Part shown: positions 16,435-24,608 of the stretch, in pieces
Position numbering within the stretch: position 1 is the first letter of the stretch
How the letters are laid out: each line of letters opens with the position of its first letter
Source: JAOPZW01 sp963835295
Lineage (GTDB): Bacteria; Actinomycetota; Thermoleophilia; Solirubrobacterales; Solirubrobacteraceae
Length of the DNA: 64,000 nt
Direction: 5' to 3'
Assembly (NCBI GenBank): GCA_963835295.1
Contig: CAWIEX010000014.1
Span: forward strand, 682,001 to 746,000
Position numbers and translations under genes: made by a program
The notes under the pieces: generated by a model
What the model was told of the DNA's origin: nothing
The model's input: the letters and a program-made list of their open reading frames with translations, nothing else
The model's database searches: none

Positions 16435-16438
16435 CCCA
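16419..16438 (+). repeat. 20-bp direct repeat across a stop codon, copy 2
   Basis: Identical to 15580-15599. Preceded by a diverged copy at 16402-16418 and followed by a partial copy (AGCGCGCCGG near 16439-16448), so this end of the gene is a short tandem array. Confidence 0.7.
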
Positions 16439-16479
16439 GCGCGCCGGGGGGAGGGCCTCGTGCGCAGCTGCTGGGGCGT

Positions 16480-16491
16480 TGAGGCGCCTCA
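16480..16491. terminator. 12-bp palindrome at the menF stop
   Basis: TGAGGCGCCTCA is a perfect palindrome spanning the menF stop codon, between convergent genes. It may help end transcription, but it is short and has no T run. Confidence 0.25.
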
Positions 16492-17910
16492 GGCGGCGAG
16501 GACCGGCAGCAGCGCCTGCAGCTTGACCTCGGTCTCGGCCAGCTCGGCCGTCGGGTCCGAGTCGCGCACCACGCCGACGCCCGCGTAGCAGCGCGCCACC
16601 GTGCCGGTGAGCAGCGCGCAGCGCAGGGCGACGCAGAACTCGCCGTCCTCGTTAGCGTCGGTCCACCCCACGGGCCCCGCGTACCAGCCGCGGTCGAGAC
16701 CCTCGAGGGCGGGGATGAGCGGCTCGGCGGCGGCGAAGGGCTCGCCGCCGACCGCCGGCGTCGGATGCAGCATCCCGGCCAGCTCGACCGCGCTCACCGG
16801 CCGCGCGAGCTGCGCGCGGATCGGCGTCGCGAGGTGCTGGATGTTGGCCATCCGCGCCACGACCGGCTCCTCGGCTGCCGTCACCCACACGCTGACCGGG
16901 CGCAGCGCGCGGACGATCCGCCGCGTCACGATCGCCTGCTCCTCGCGGTCCTTGTCGGAGCGCAGCAGCTGCTCGCCCAGGTGGTCGTCGACCGCCGGGT
17001 CCGCGCTGCGCCGCGTCGAGCCCGCCAGCGCCAGCGTCCCGGCCCGCAGGCCGTCGCGGCGCACGAGCAGCTCGGGGCTGGCGGCGACGAAGGCGCTCTC
17101 CCCGCGCCCGGCGCAGAAGGTGAAGCAGGACGGGAAGGCCTCGCGCAGCACGCCGATGACCGCCGCCGGGTCGTGCGCGCGCGGCGCGTGGACCTGCACC
17201 TCGCGGGCGAGGACGACCTTGTCCAGCGCCCCGGCCCGGATGCGCTCGACCGCGCGCGCCACGGCGGACTCGTAGTGCTCGGGCGGCATCGCGCTGACCA
17301 CGCGGTAGCGCCCGGCCGGGTCGGGGTCGAGCAGCGGGAGAGGGGCGCTGCGCAGCGAGGCAGCGCGTTCGACGAGGCGAGCGCAGAGCGCGTCGGCGTC
17401 GTCGTCGGGGGCGGCGATGGCGGCCAGCGTCAGCGTCACCCGCTCGCCCCGGCGCGCCAGCGCGACCTCGGGCACGTGCAGCGACGCGGGCTCGAAGCCC
17501 GCCCATTCCGGCGTCGAGCCTCCGTCGGGGGCGAAGGCGAAGCCTCCGACGGCCACCGCGCCGCCGTCCTCCCCCGGCGCGTCGGCCAGCAGCTCGCCCC
17601 AGCGCGCGGCGACGCGCCCGAAGCGCCCTGCCCCGCGGTCGTCGAGCGCGGCGGCGCAACCGATGCTGGCCAGCGCGAAGCGATCGCGATCGGGGTGCTC
17701 GAAGCAGAACCAGTCCTCGCCCGGGCGGCGCGAGGCGACGGCCACCGCGGTGGGGTCCACCGCGGGCGCGAGGGCCACCGTGATCGCCACCAGGCACTGG
17801 CCCGAGCGCCGCGCGCGCCGCACGCCCTCGCCGGCGCGGGCGCGGAGGAGCTCGCGGTCGCCGTCGCCGAGCAGCGGCCGGCCCGCGGCCTGTAGGAGCG
17901 CGGTGGGCAT
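16489..17910 (-). CDS. menF: Isochorismate synthase
   Basis: Converts chorismate to isochorismate, the first step to menaquinone. The 473-residue protein has the chorismate-binding core: GALDKVVLAREVQVHAPRA, SFVAASPELLVRRDG-like FVAASPELLVRRDGLRAGTL, DKDREEQAIVTRRI, HLATPIRAQL, HPTPAVGGEPFAAAEPLIPA and the C-terminal YAGVGVVRDSDPTAELAETE. Isochorismate synthase rather than anthranilate or salicylate synthase is inferred from the men genes nearby. It is convergent with the ParB-like gene and divergent from nfeD, with 57 bp between starts. Confidence 0.9.
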   Translation of the reverse strand: MPTALLQAAGRPLLGDGDRELLRARAGEGVRRARRSGQCLVAITVALAPAVDPTAVAVASRRPGEDWFCFEHPDRDRFALASIGCAAALDDRGAGRFGRVAARWGELLADAPGEDGGAVAVGGFAFAPDGGSTPEWAGFEPASLHVPEVALARRGERVTLTLAAIAAPDDDADALCARLVERAASLRSAPLPLLDPDPAGRYRVVSAMPPEHYESAVARAVERIRAGALDKVVLAREVQVHAPRAHDPAAVIGVLREAFPSCFTFCAGRGESAFVAASPELLVRRDGLRAGTLALAGSTRRSADPAVDDHLGEQLLRSDKDREEQAIVTRRIVRALRPVSVWVTAAEEPVVARMANIQHLATPIRAQLARPVSAVELAGMLHPTPAVGGEPFAAAEPLIPALEGLDRGWYAGPVGWTDANEDGEFCVALRCALLTGTVARCYAGVGVVRDSDPTAELAETEVKLQALLPVLAA

Positions 17911-17967
17911 GCCGGCAGTCTAGGCCGGCGGCCCGAGCGTCGCCCGGCGCTACGATGACCGAGAGCC

Positions 17968-18429
17968 ATGGTGTTCCTGGGCATCCTGCTGCTGGGCGCC
18001 GGCGCAGGTCTCCTGATCGCCGAAGCCCACCTGCCCACGTACGGCGCCCTCGGCCTCGCGGGTGTCATCGCGCTCGCGGGCGGCGCGGCGATCGCCGTCG
18101 ACGGCGCAGGCGGTGGGGCGGCGCTCATCGTCGCAGTCGTCGTCATAGTCGCCGTGGCCGCGCTGGCCCTCCTGGCCGTCATCGCGCGCGCCACGCTGAC
18201 GGCGGGCCGCGGGCGGCCCAAGACCGGAGTCGAGGGCCTGGTCGGTCACGTCGGCGTGATCCGCAGCGCCCCCGCTCCGCTCGGGCAGGTCTTCGTCGAC
18301 GGCGCCCTGTGGCGCGCCAAGCCCTGCATGGAGGACGAGCTCTCGGTCGGCGACCCGGTCGTCGTCGAGCGCGTCAATGGCATGGTGCTCTCGGTGCGCC
18401 GGGCCGAGGAATGGGAGGTGGACCCATGA
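17968..18429 (+). CDS. NfeD-family membrane protein
   Basis: A 153-residue short NfeD protein with hydrophobic segments at LGILLLGAGAGLLIAEA, GALGLAGVIALAGGAAIAV and ALIVAVVVIVAVAALALLAV, then a C-terminal OB-like domain from VEGLVGHVGVIRS to the end. NfeD proteins pair with SPFH proteins in membrane microdomains. The stop overlaps the SPFH start by 4 bp (ATGA), supporting a two-gene unit. No membrane protease domain (long NfeD form) is present. Confidence 0.85.
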   Translation: MVFLGILLLGAGAGLLIAEAHLPTYGALGLAGVIALAGGAAIAVDGAGGGAALIVAVVVIVAVAALALLAVIARATLTAGRGRPKTGVEGLVGHVGVIRSAPAPLGQVFVDGALWRAKPCMEDELSVGDPVVVERVNGMVLSVRRAEEWEVDP

Positions 18430-19397
18430 CCGCGATCCTGGTCGCGCTGGTCATCATCGTCGCGCTCGCGGTCGCCGTCGCCGGCGCCTCCATTCGCATC
18501 CTGCGCGAGTACGAGCGCGCGGTCGTCTTCCGCCTGGGACGCCTCGTCGGCGCGAAGGGCCCGGGCATCGTCCTGCTCATCCCGGTCATCGACCGCATGG
18601 TGCGCGTGGATCTGCGCACCATCACCTTCGAGGTCCCGCCCCAGGACGTCATCACGCGCGACAACGTCCCGGCCAAGGTCAACGCGGTCGCGTACTTCCG
18701 CGTGGTCGACCCGGTCAAGTCCGTCGTGGAGGTCGAGCGCATCCGCGCCGCCACGTCGCAGATCGCCCAGACCACGCTGCGCTCGGTGCTCGGCAAGGCC
18801 GACCTCGACACCCTGCTCTCCGAGCGCGAGCAGCTCAACGACAGCCTGCAGCGGATCATCGACGACCAGACCGAGCCGTGGGGCGTGAAGGTGACCACGG
18901 TCGAGATCAAGGACGTCGGCATCCCGCAGGGGATGCAGCGCGCCATGGCCCGCCAGGCCGAGGCCGAGCGCGAGCGCCGTGCCAAGGTGATCAACGCCGA
19001 GGGCGAGTTCCAGGCCTCCGAGCGCCTGTTCGACGCCGCCGAGGTGATGAGCGGCAACCCGGCGGCCCTGCAGCTGCGCTACCTGCAGACGCTGCTCGAG
19101 ATCGGCACCAACCAGAACTCGACCATCGTCCTCCCGGTGCCCATCGACCTCATCAAGCCGCTCATGCAGTCGGTCGAGGACGGCAACGAGCGCCGCGAGC
19201 GCGCCCGCGAGCGCGACCGCCTGCGCGCGGCGCAGGAAAGCCCCGAGCTGCACGACGGCGAGGACGGGCGCCAGCTCCCCGATCCGGACCTTGCCCGAGA
19301 CCTGCCGCGGGGCGATGACGACGCGCGCGACCTGCCGCGGGGCGATGACGACGCCCGCGACCTGCCGCTGGGCGATGACGACGACCCGATCGGGTAG
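18426..19397 (+). CDS. SPFH/band 7 (slipin/stomatin-like) membrane protein
   Basis: A 323-residue protein with one N-terminal membrane helix (MTAILVALVIIVALAVAVA) and a band 7 domain. Visible are YERAVVFRLGRLVGAKGPGI, LRTITFEVPPQDVITRDNVP and TTLRSVLGKADLDTLLSERE, then a coiled coil MARQAEAERERRAKVINAEG. Known slipins partner with NfeD and organise membrane microdomains. Unusual here is an acidic C-terminal tail with three ARDLP(R/L)GDDD repeats coded by 30-bp DNA repeats. The tail is outside the conserved fold and probably disordered. Confidence 0.92.
   Translation: MTAILVALVIIVALAVAVAGASIRILREYERAVVFRLGRLVGAKGPGIVLLIPVIDRMVRVDLRTITFEVPPQDVITRDNVPAKVNAVAYFRVVDPVKSVVEVERIRAATSQIAQTTLRSVLGKADLDTLLSEREQLNDSLQRIIDDQTEPWGVKVTTVEIKDVGIPQGMQRAMARQAEAERERRAKVINAEGEFQASERLFDAAEVMSGNPAALQLRYLQTLLEIGTNQNSTIVLPVPIDLIKPLMQSVEDGNERRERARERDRLRAAQESPELHDGEDGRQLPDPDLARDLPRGDDDARDLPRGDDDARDLPLGDDDDPIG
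19293..19382 (+). repeat. Three tandem 30-bp repeats in the SPFH gene
   Basis: Units at 19293-19322, 19323-19352 and 19353-19382 each encode ARDLPRGDDD (third unit has L for R). They keep the reading frame, so copy number could vary without breaking the gene. Confidence 0.9.
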
Positions 19398-19406
19398 GCC
19401 GCAGAC

Positions 19407-19924
19407 ATGAAGCTCTTCATCCTCGTCACACGCCTGCTCCTGGGCGGGCTCTTCTTCGGCCACGGCGCCCAGAAGGTCTTCGGCTGGTTCGGGGGCTTCG
19501 GCCCGACGGCACCGGTGGCTGGCTCGAGTCCCTCGGACTGCGCCCGGGCCGCAAGCACGCCATGGTCGCGGGCGCGACCGAGATGGGCGGCGGCGCCCTG
19601 CTCGCCCTGGGGCTGGCCACACCGGCCGCCGGGGCCGCGATCACCGCCGTGATGACGACGGCCATCCGCACCGTCCATCAGCCCAACGGGCCGTGGATCA
19701 CCGACAACGGCTGGGAATACGCGGCGGTGGCCGCCGCCACGGCGCTGACGGTCGTCGAGCTCGGGCCGGGCCCCGTGTCGCTCGATGCCGCGCTCGGCCG
19801 GGAGCGCAGCGGCGCCGGCTGGACGCTCGTCGCGCTCGCCGCCGGCATCGGCGGCTCGACGCTGCTGCTGCGCGACTGGGAGCGCCCCGCCCCGGCGCCC
19901 GACGAGAGCGGCGGCGAGGGCTAG
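19407..19924 (+). pseudogene. DoxX-family membrane protein, split by a single-base frameshift
   Basis: The first frame gives MKLFILVTRLLLGGLFFGHG and AQKVFGWFGGFGP, a typical DoxX start. From 19505 the family sequence continues one frame earlier: DGTGGWLESLGLRPGRKHA, then MVAGATEMGGGALLALGLAT, through to the stop at 19924. Adding one base at about 19503-19505 (after GGCCC) restores a single protein of about 172 residues with four membrane helices. DoxX proteins are small quinone-linked or unknown-function membrane proteins. It may be an assembly error rather than a dead gene. It overlaps the lysE stop by 4 bp. Confidence 0.85.
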
Positions 19925-20526
19925 CGGCGCTCGAAGGCCAGCCGCACGCCAAGGCCGACGAGCACGGCGCCCGTGACGCGCTCGGCCCGCGCGAGCCACG
20001 GGCCCTCGACGAAGGCGCGCCGCGCGCGGGCCACGAGGTAGGCGAGGACCGAGTACCAGACGAGATCGAAGCTGACGATCATGGCCGCCATGAGCAGCGC
20101 CGAAGGGAGCACGAGCGCGCCGTCGGGCACGAACTGCGGGAACAGCGCGACGAAGAAGACCGCGAGCTTGGGATTGGCCAGGCTCGTGACCAGGCCGTCG
20201 CGCAGCGGGGCGCCGCGCGGTGTCCCCGGGCGCGCCGGGTCGTCGCGATGGCCGCGCAGCGACTGCAGGCCCAGCACGACGAGCACCACCGCCCCGACGA
20301 GCTTGACCGCAGTGAAGGCCTCGGCCGAGGTGGCCACCACGGCGGCGATGCCCAGCGCGGCGAAGCAGCCCCAGGCCAGCACCCCGACCGAGTTGCCCAC
20401 CGTCGTCGCCAGCGCCCGGCGCTGGCCGCCGGTCGCGGCGCTGCGCACGACGAGCGCGGTCGCCGCCCCGGGCGTGACCGTCAGCAGCGCGGCGACCGGC
20501 GCGAAGGCGACGAGGGCCCGCAGCAT
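19921..20526 (-). CDS. LysE/RhtB-family amino-acid exporter
   Basis: A 201-residue inner-membrane protein of the LysE family. It has FAPVAALLTVTPGAATALVV (the family's TPGP-like N-terminal motif), GNSVGVLAWGCFAALGIAAV, GLVTSLANPKLAVFFVALFP (the second signature NPK) and MIVSFDLVWYSVLAYLVARA. It lies 9 bp after ilvN on the same strand, so export of a branched-chain amino acid or a related intermediate is plausible. The substrate is not shown by sequence. Confidence 0.88.
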   Translation of the reverse strand: MLRALVAFAPVAALLTVTPGAATALVVRSAATGGQRRALATTVGNSVGVLAWGCFAALGIAAVVATSAEAFTAVKLVGAVVLVVLGLQSLRGHRDDPARPGTPRGAPLRDGLVTSLANPKLAVFFVALFPQFVPDGALVLPSALLMAAMIVSFDLVWYSVLAYLVARARRAFVEGPWLARAERVTGAVLVGLGVRLAFERR

Positions 20527-20535
20527 GCCCTCGGG

Positions 20536-21096
20536 CTAGGTCTCTCCCCGACCGCGGGAGATGGCGATCTCGCCCGTGCGCATCATCTCGATGAGCCCGA
20601 ACGGGCGCGCCATGCGCTCGAACGCCTCGATCTTGTCCGTCGTCCCGCTCACCTCGACGATGATCGAGCGCTTGGTCACGTCCACGACGCGCCCGCGGAA
20701 GATCTCGCACACCTGCATGACTTCGGCGCGCTGACTGCCGTCGGCCGCGATCTTGAACAGCGCGAGCTCGCGCGCGACGGTGTCGCCGGGCTCGAGGTCG
20801 CGGATCTTCAGGACGTTGACCAGCTTGTGCAGCTGCTTGGTCACCTGGTCGATCGGGTGCAGCGCGCCGTCGACGGTCAGCGTGATCCGCGACAGGTGAT
20901 CGTCGTCGGTCGGCCCGACCGTGAGGGTGTCGATGTTGAACCCGCGCCGCGCGAAGAGGCCGGCGATGCGGGTCAGGACACCCGGGCGGTTCTCGACGAG
21001 GATCGTGAGGACGTGCTTGCGCCCGGTGCGCATGCCGCCGGCGGCCTCGAGCTCCCCGAGGCTCAGCACCTCGTGCTTGGTCCCTGGCTCGCCCAT
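20536..21096 (-). CDS. ilvN: Acetolactate synthase small (regulatory) subunit
   Basis: Regulates and stimulates the IlvB catalytic subunit and carries valine feedback inhibition. The 186-residue protein has an ACT domain starting HVLTILVENRPGVLTRIAGL, then FARRGFNIDTLTVGPTDDDH, and the C-terminal domain around FRGRVVDVTKRSIIVEVSGT and MARPFGLIEMMRTGEIAISR. The ATG at 21096 is 2 bp after the ilvB stop, so the subunits are co-translated. Length is slightly above the usual 160-180 because of a short N-terminal extension. Confidence 0.95.
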   Translation of the reverse strand: MGEPGTKHEVLSLGELEAAGGMRTGRKHVLTILVENRPGVLTRIAGLFARRGFNIDTLTVGPTDDDHLSRITLTVDGALHPIDQVTKQLHKLVNVLKIRDLEPGDTVARELALFKIAADGSQRAEVMQVCEIFRGRVVDVTKRSIIVEVSGTTDKIEAFERMARPFGLIEMMRTGEIAISRGRGET

Positions 21097-21098
21097 GG

Positions 21099-22775
21099 TC
21101 AGCCCTTCATGTCCCGCGCGGCCGCGCCGGGCGAGATCATCGGGTAGACGTTCTCCTCCTCGGTCACCGCGACGTCGACGACGACCGGGCCGGGGGTGTC
21201 GAGCGCCTCGCGCATCTGCTCGACGAGGGTCGACTTGTCCGCGCAGCGCATGCCCGTGCAGCCGAAGCCCTCGGCGACCTTCACGAAGTCCGGCCAGCGC
21301 CCGCGCGCGACGTGCGAGTAGCGGCGATCCCAGAAGAGCTCCTGCCACTGGCGGACCATGCCCAGGTAGCCGTTGTTCATGATGAAGACCTTGACGTCGA
21401 TCTCCTCCTCGGCGCAGGTGGCCAGCTCCTGGATGTTCATCTGGAACGAGCCGTCGCCGGAGATGCACGCCACGATCTGATCGGGGCAGCCGACCTTCGC
21501 GCCCATGGCGGCCGGCAGGCCGAAGCCCATGGTCCCCAGGCCGCCCGAGTTGATCCACTGGCGCGGGCGCTTGAACGGGAAGTACTGCGCCGCCCACATC
21601 TGGTGCTGGCCGATGTCGCTGGTGAGGATGCAGTCGCCGCCCGTGGCCTCGAGCAGCGCCTCGATCATGTACTGCGGCTTGATCTCGGCCGTCGAGGACT
21701 CCTCGTAGCGCAGCGGATGGCGCTCCTGCCAGCCGCGGATGCGCTGCCACCACTCGTCCAGCCGCCCGCTGTCGGTCTCGAGCGCGCGGTACTCGGCGGC
21801 CAGCTTGGCCAGGATGTTCTTCGCGTCGCCCACGATCGGGATGTGGGCCGGCACGTTCTTGGAGATCTCGGCCGGGTCGATGTCGATGTGGATGAACTTG
21901 GCGCGCGGGGCGAACTCGCTGAGCTTGCCGGTGACGCGATCGTCGAAGCGCGCCCCGATGGCGCAGATGAGGTCGGCCTCGTCCAGCGCGTAGTTGGCGG
22001 TGCGGGTCCCGTGCATGCCGGGCATGCCCAGCCACTGCTCGTGGGGCGCCGGGAAGGCGCCGAGGCCCATGAGCGTGCAGGTGATCGGGAAGTTGTCGGC
22101 CGTCGCGAGCTCGACGAGCTCGGCCGACGCGTTGGCGTTGACCACCCCGCCGCCGGCGTACAGGACCGGGCGGCGCGAGGCCGCCAGCGCCTTGGCCGCC
22201 TGGCGGATCTGCTTGGCGTTGCCCTCGGTGGTGGGCTGGTAGCCGGGCAGGCGCAGGTCGGTGACCGGCTCGTACGGGATGTCCGCGCGCGACAGGTCGG
22301 TCGGGATGTCGACCACGATCGGCCCCGGGCGGCCCGTGCGCGCGAGGTAGAACGCCTCGTGCAGCGCGCGCGGGATCTCCATCGGGTGCTGGATCATGAA
22401 GGAGTGCTTGACGGCGGGCATGGTGATGCCGAGCACGTCGGCCTCCTGGAAGCCGTCGGTCCCCAGCAGGTCCGTGCGCACCTGGCCGGTGATGAACACG
22501 GTGGGGACCGAGTCCATCATCGCGTCCTGGATCGGCGTGACGACATTGGTCGCCCCCGGCCCGCTGGTGGCCAGGCAGACGCCGACCTTGCCGGTCGCCT
22601 TCGCGTAGCCCTCGGCGGCGTGCCCTCCGCCGGCCTCGTGGCGCACGAGGACGTGTCGGATGCCAGCATCGAAGAGCGCGTCGTAGGTGGGGATGTTCGC
22701 GCCGCCCGGAAGGCCGAATACGACGTCGACGCCCTCCGCCTTGAGGCACTCCATCAGAGCATCGACTGCCCGCAT
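21099..22775 (-). CDS. ilvB: Acetolactate synthase large (catalytic) subunit
   Basis: TPP-, FAD- and magnesium-dependent condensation of pyruvate, the first common step of branched-chain amino acid synthesis. The 558-residue protein has the N-terminal GLPGGANIPTYDALF, the TPP-activating glutamate in VRHEAGGGHAAEGYAKATG, TSGPGATNVVTPIQDAMMDS, the FAD region PALHIDI-like KFIHIDIDPAEISKN, and the TPP/Mg motif CISGDGSFQMNIQELATCAE then MNNGYLGMVRQWQ. It heads an ilvB-ilvN-lysE unit. ilvC is 15 kb away. Confidence 0.96.
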   Translation of the reverse strand: MRAVDALMECLKAEGVDVVFGLPGGANIPTYDALFDAGIRHVLVRHEAGGGHAAEGYAKATGKVGVCLATSGPGATNVVTPIQDAMMDSVPTVFITGQVRTDLLGTDGFQEADVLGITMPAVKHSFMIQHPMEIPRALHEAFYLARTGRPGPIVVDIPTDLSRADIPYEPVTDLRLPGYQPTTEGNAKQIRQAAKALAASRRPVLYAGGGVVNANASAELVELATADNFPITCTLMGLGAFPAPHEQWLGMPGMHGTRTANYALDEADLICAIGARFDDRVTGKLSEFAPRAKFIHIDIDPAEISKNVPAHIPIVGDAKNILAKLAAEYRALETDSGRLDEWWQRIRGWQERHPLRYEESSTAEIKPQYMIEALLEATGGDCILTSDIGQHQMWAAQYFPFKRPRQWINSGGLGTMGFGLPAAMGAKVGCPDQIVACISGDGSFQMNIQELATCAEEEIDVKVFIMNNGYLGMVRQWQELFWDRRYSHVARGRWPDFVKVAEGFGCTGMRCADKSTLVEQMREALDTPGPVVVDVAVTEEENVYPMISPGAAARDMKG

Positions 22776-22810
22776 GCGCGTTCACCCCTCTCGGTGCGTT
22801 AGATGTGCAT

Positions 22811-22830
22811 CGAGCCGCCACGGCGGCTCG
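22811..22830. terminator. Strong hairpin upstream of ilvB
   Basis: CGAGCCGC and GCGGCTCG form a perfect 8-bp GC-rich stem around CACG. It lies 19 bp after the upstream zinc-ribbon gene and 36 bp before the ilvB start, all on the minus strand. It could end that gene's transcript or fold in the ilvB leader. There is no T run and no leader peptide rich in Val, Leu or Ile was seen. Confidence 0.45.
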
Positions 22831-22848
22831 CGGGGTCCGAGTGTACCG

Positions 22849-23130
22849 TCAGTGCGCGACCGGCTCAGCCGGGACGCCCGGCGGGCCGGGGAACTCGAGC
22901 TCGGTCCCGCAGCGCATGCACAGAGCGTCGTGCAGAGGCACGATCTTGCGGCACGTGGGGCAGCGCCGATGCGGCTCGTCGTACTCGTTGCGATAGAGCA
23001 CGGCGGCCACGAGCCCGATGAAGGGCGGGATGGCCGAGAGCAGGAACCAGAGCAGGAACGAGCTGCCCTTGATCCTCCCGATCACGCCGCCGGCCAGGCC
23101 GAAGAAGAAGGCGATGACGAGGAAGGGCAC
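22849..23130 (-). CDS. Small membrane protein with a C-terminal zinc ribbon
   Basis: A 93-residue protein with two hydrophobic segments (PFLVIAFFFGLAGGVIG and FLLWFLLSAIPPFIGLVAAV) and a C-terminal zinc-ribbon pattern CPTC...CMRC around RRCPTCRKIVPLHDALCMRC. The cysteine pairs suggest zinc binding on the cytoplasmic side. The family is not recognised and the function is unknown. Codon use is normal for the window. It lies 13 bp downstream of the next small membrane protein gene. Confidence 0.72.
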   Translation of the reverse strand: MPFLVIAFFFGLAGGVIGRIKGSSFLLWFLLSAIPPFIGLVAAVLYRNEYDEPHRRCPTCRKIVPLHDALCMRCGTELEFPGPPGVPAEPVAH

Positions 23131-23143
23131 GAGGCCGGGTCCT

Positions 23144-23323
23144 CTAGAACAGCGTTCGCACCGCCCAGAGGACGGCGACGATCGCCACGATGGCCACGAC
23201 GAACCAGGCGACGGCCGCCACGACGCCGATGACGATCTTGAACAGGATCCACGCCGCGATGGCGAGGACGACCACTGCGATCACTCGAGCCCCGAACGAG
23301 GGGCCGGTCTTCTCGTTCTCCAT
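23144..23323 (-). CDS. Very small membrane protein, 59 aa
   Basis: MENEKTGPSFGARVIAVVVL continues into two hydrophobic stretches (IAVVVLAIAAWILFKIVIGV and VAWFVVAIVAIVAVLWAV). This is a typical short actinobacterial membrane protein of unknown role. The ATG at 23323 is preferred over longer forms, whose sequence is Arg/Pro-rich and not protein-like. It probably shares a transcript with the downstream zinc-ribbon gene. Confidence 0.6.
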   Translation of the reverse strand: MENEKTGPSFGARVIAVVVLAIAAWILFKIVIGVVAAVAWFVVAIVAIVAVLWAVRTLF

Positions 23324-23364
23324 GCCCCTAGGGTACTCCCGCGCGGGGCCCGGGTGGCGCGGGT

Positions 23365-23571
23365 TCAGTCGTAGGTGCGGCGCAGGTGCTCGAAGCGGTT
23401 GCGGCCGGTCGCGCGGCCGTTGAGCTGCAGGCGGGCGAGCCGGTAGCGGCGGACCTTCGGGGCGTTGGGATCGCGCTGCGCGACGGTGTCGCGGCCCGAC
23501 CCACGAACTTCGTTCGCGGGTGCCCGGACGAGCAGGACGCGTGCGGCGGAGACGGCGGAGGTGGAGCTCAT
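23365..23571 (-). CDS. Possible small basic protein, 68 aa
   Basis: MSSTSAVSAARVLLVRAPAN leads to a basic tail NAPKVRRYRLARLQLNGRAT and ends FEHLRRTYD. Codon third positions are mostly G or C, and the stop is clean. No motif or homologue is recognised. It has no strong ribosome site, so it is only a candidate gene. Confidence 0.3.
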   Translation of the reverse strand: MSSTSAVSAARVLLVRAPANEVRGSGRDTVAQRDPNAPKVRRYRLARLQLNGRATGRNRFEHLRRTYD

Positions 23572-23632
23572 GGATTGCATCGTGGCGCTTGGTAGGCGCT
23601 TCGGCCACCGCCCGCGAGTCCGAACTGGCTGC

Positions 23633-24291
23633 TCACGGCATGGCCCGGGTGTCGAGGCGTCGAGCGGCGGCCGCCCCGGCGTCCAGCGCGGGGCGCATCG
23701 CGGCGGCCAGCCGGCGGCGGACGCGCCAGCGCGCGCCGCTGAAGGCGAGGTTGGCCACGGTGGCGAAGCCCTCCTCGTCGGCGCGCAGCGCCAGCAGGAG
23801 GTGGGCGATGCGATCGCCGCTGGGCAGCGTGGGATCGTTGACGCCGACGCAGTAGCAGACTGCGCGCCGCCCGCCCGGCCGCACGAGCACGGCGCCGGCG
23901 GGCCCACGAGCCACACGCCCAGGCGCCCGCGCTCGGGCACGAGCCCGGTCTGCGCGTGCATGGCGCGCGCCTCGTGGCCGACGAGGTCGCCGAGCAGGCC
24001 GACCGAGCGCTCCTCCGCGCCGGCCGGCGCGCGGCTGATCTTCGCGCGCACGACGTTGGCGCCGCGCTGGGCGTAGAGCTCGGGGATGACCCAGGCGTGG
24101 GCGAAGCTCGCCAGGCTCACGGGGAGGGCCAGCGGCTGCACGAGGAACAGCGCGACGCCGGCCGCGATGAACGGCACGACGTGGGCCACGGTGATGGCCG
24201 TCCACATCAGGCTCGCGCGGTCCAGGCGCCCGGCGTCCGCCCGCGGGCGCCAGTGGACGGCGGCCAGCTCCGGAAGCGGCTCGGCGGCCAC
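23633..24291 (-). pseudogene. Conserved hypothetical membrane-associated protein, split by a frameshift
   Basis: The N-terminal frame gives hydrophobic segments ITVAHVVPFIAAGVALFLVQ and LALPVSLASFAHAWVIPELY, then an ordered stretch AEERSVGLLGDLVGHEARAM ending GVWLVGP. The rest continues in a different frame: AGAVLVRPGGRRAVCYCVGV, DRIAHLLLALRADEEGFATV, ending DTRAMP. One base appears lost in the CC run at 23900-23901. Restoring it gives one protein of about 219 residues. No family is recognised. It starts with GTG 9 bp after the small downstream-strand gene. Confidence 0.7.
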
Positions 24292-24300
24292 TGGGCTGGG

Positions 24301-24525
24301 CTATCCGCCGGAGATCGGCAGGCGCATGATCACGAGATCGGCGCCGACCGGCAGCTCGCGGACCTGCTCGGCGTGGCCCTCGCCGGTCGAGACCATGGCG
24401 AAGTAGCCGCGGTCGAGCTCCTCGCGGAAGGCGGCGACGGCGGCTTCCACGGCCCGCGGATCGTCGGCCGTCCACTGCGCGAGCGTGGTGTGGCCGGTCT
24501 GGTCCATGCGAATGAGACGTGACAT
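24301..24525 (-). CDS. Small hypothetical protein, 74 aa
   Basis: MSRLIRMDQTGHTTLAQWTA continues with DDPRAVEAAVAAFREELDRG, YFAMVSTGEGHAEQVRELPV and ends VIMRLPISGG. GAGGAGG sits 5 bases before the ATG at 24525, a strong ribosome site. The alpha/beta pattern looks like a soluble domain; I do not recognise the family. It is 9 bp before the frameshifted hypothetical, probably one operon. Confidence 0.68.
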   Translation of the reverse strand: MSRLIRMDQTGHTTLAQWTADDPRAVEAAVAAFREELDRGYFAMVSTGEGHAEQVRELPVGADLVIMRLPISGG

Positions 24526-24608
24526 GTGCCCTCCTCGGCTTCGGTCAGCCCATGGTACGCCGGTGCCGCAAGCGCCGGCCCCGCTCCGCGCTGCTTGGCG
24601 CCCCAGCG

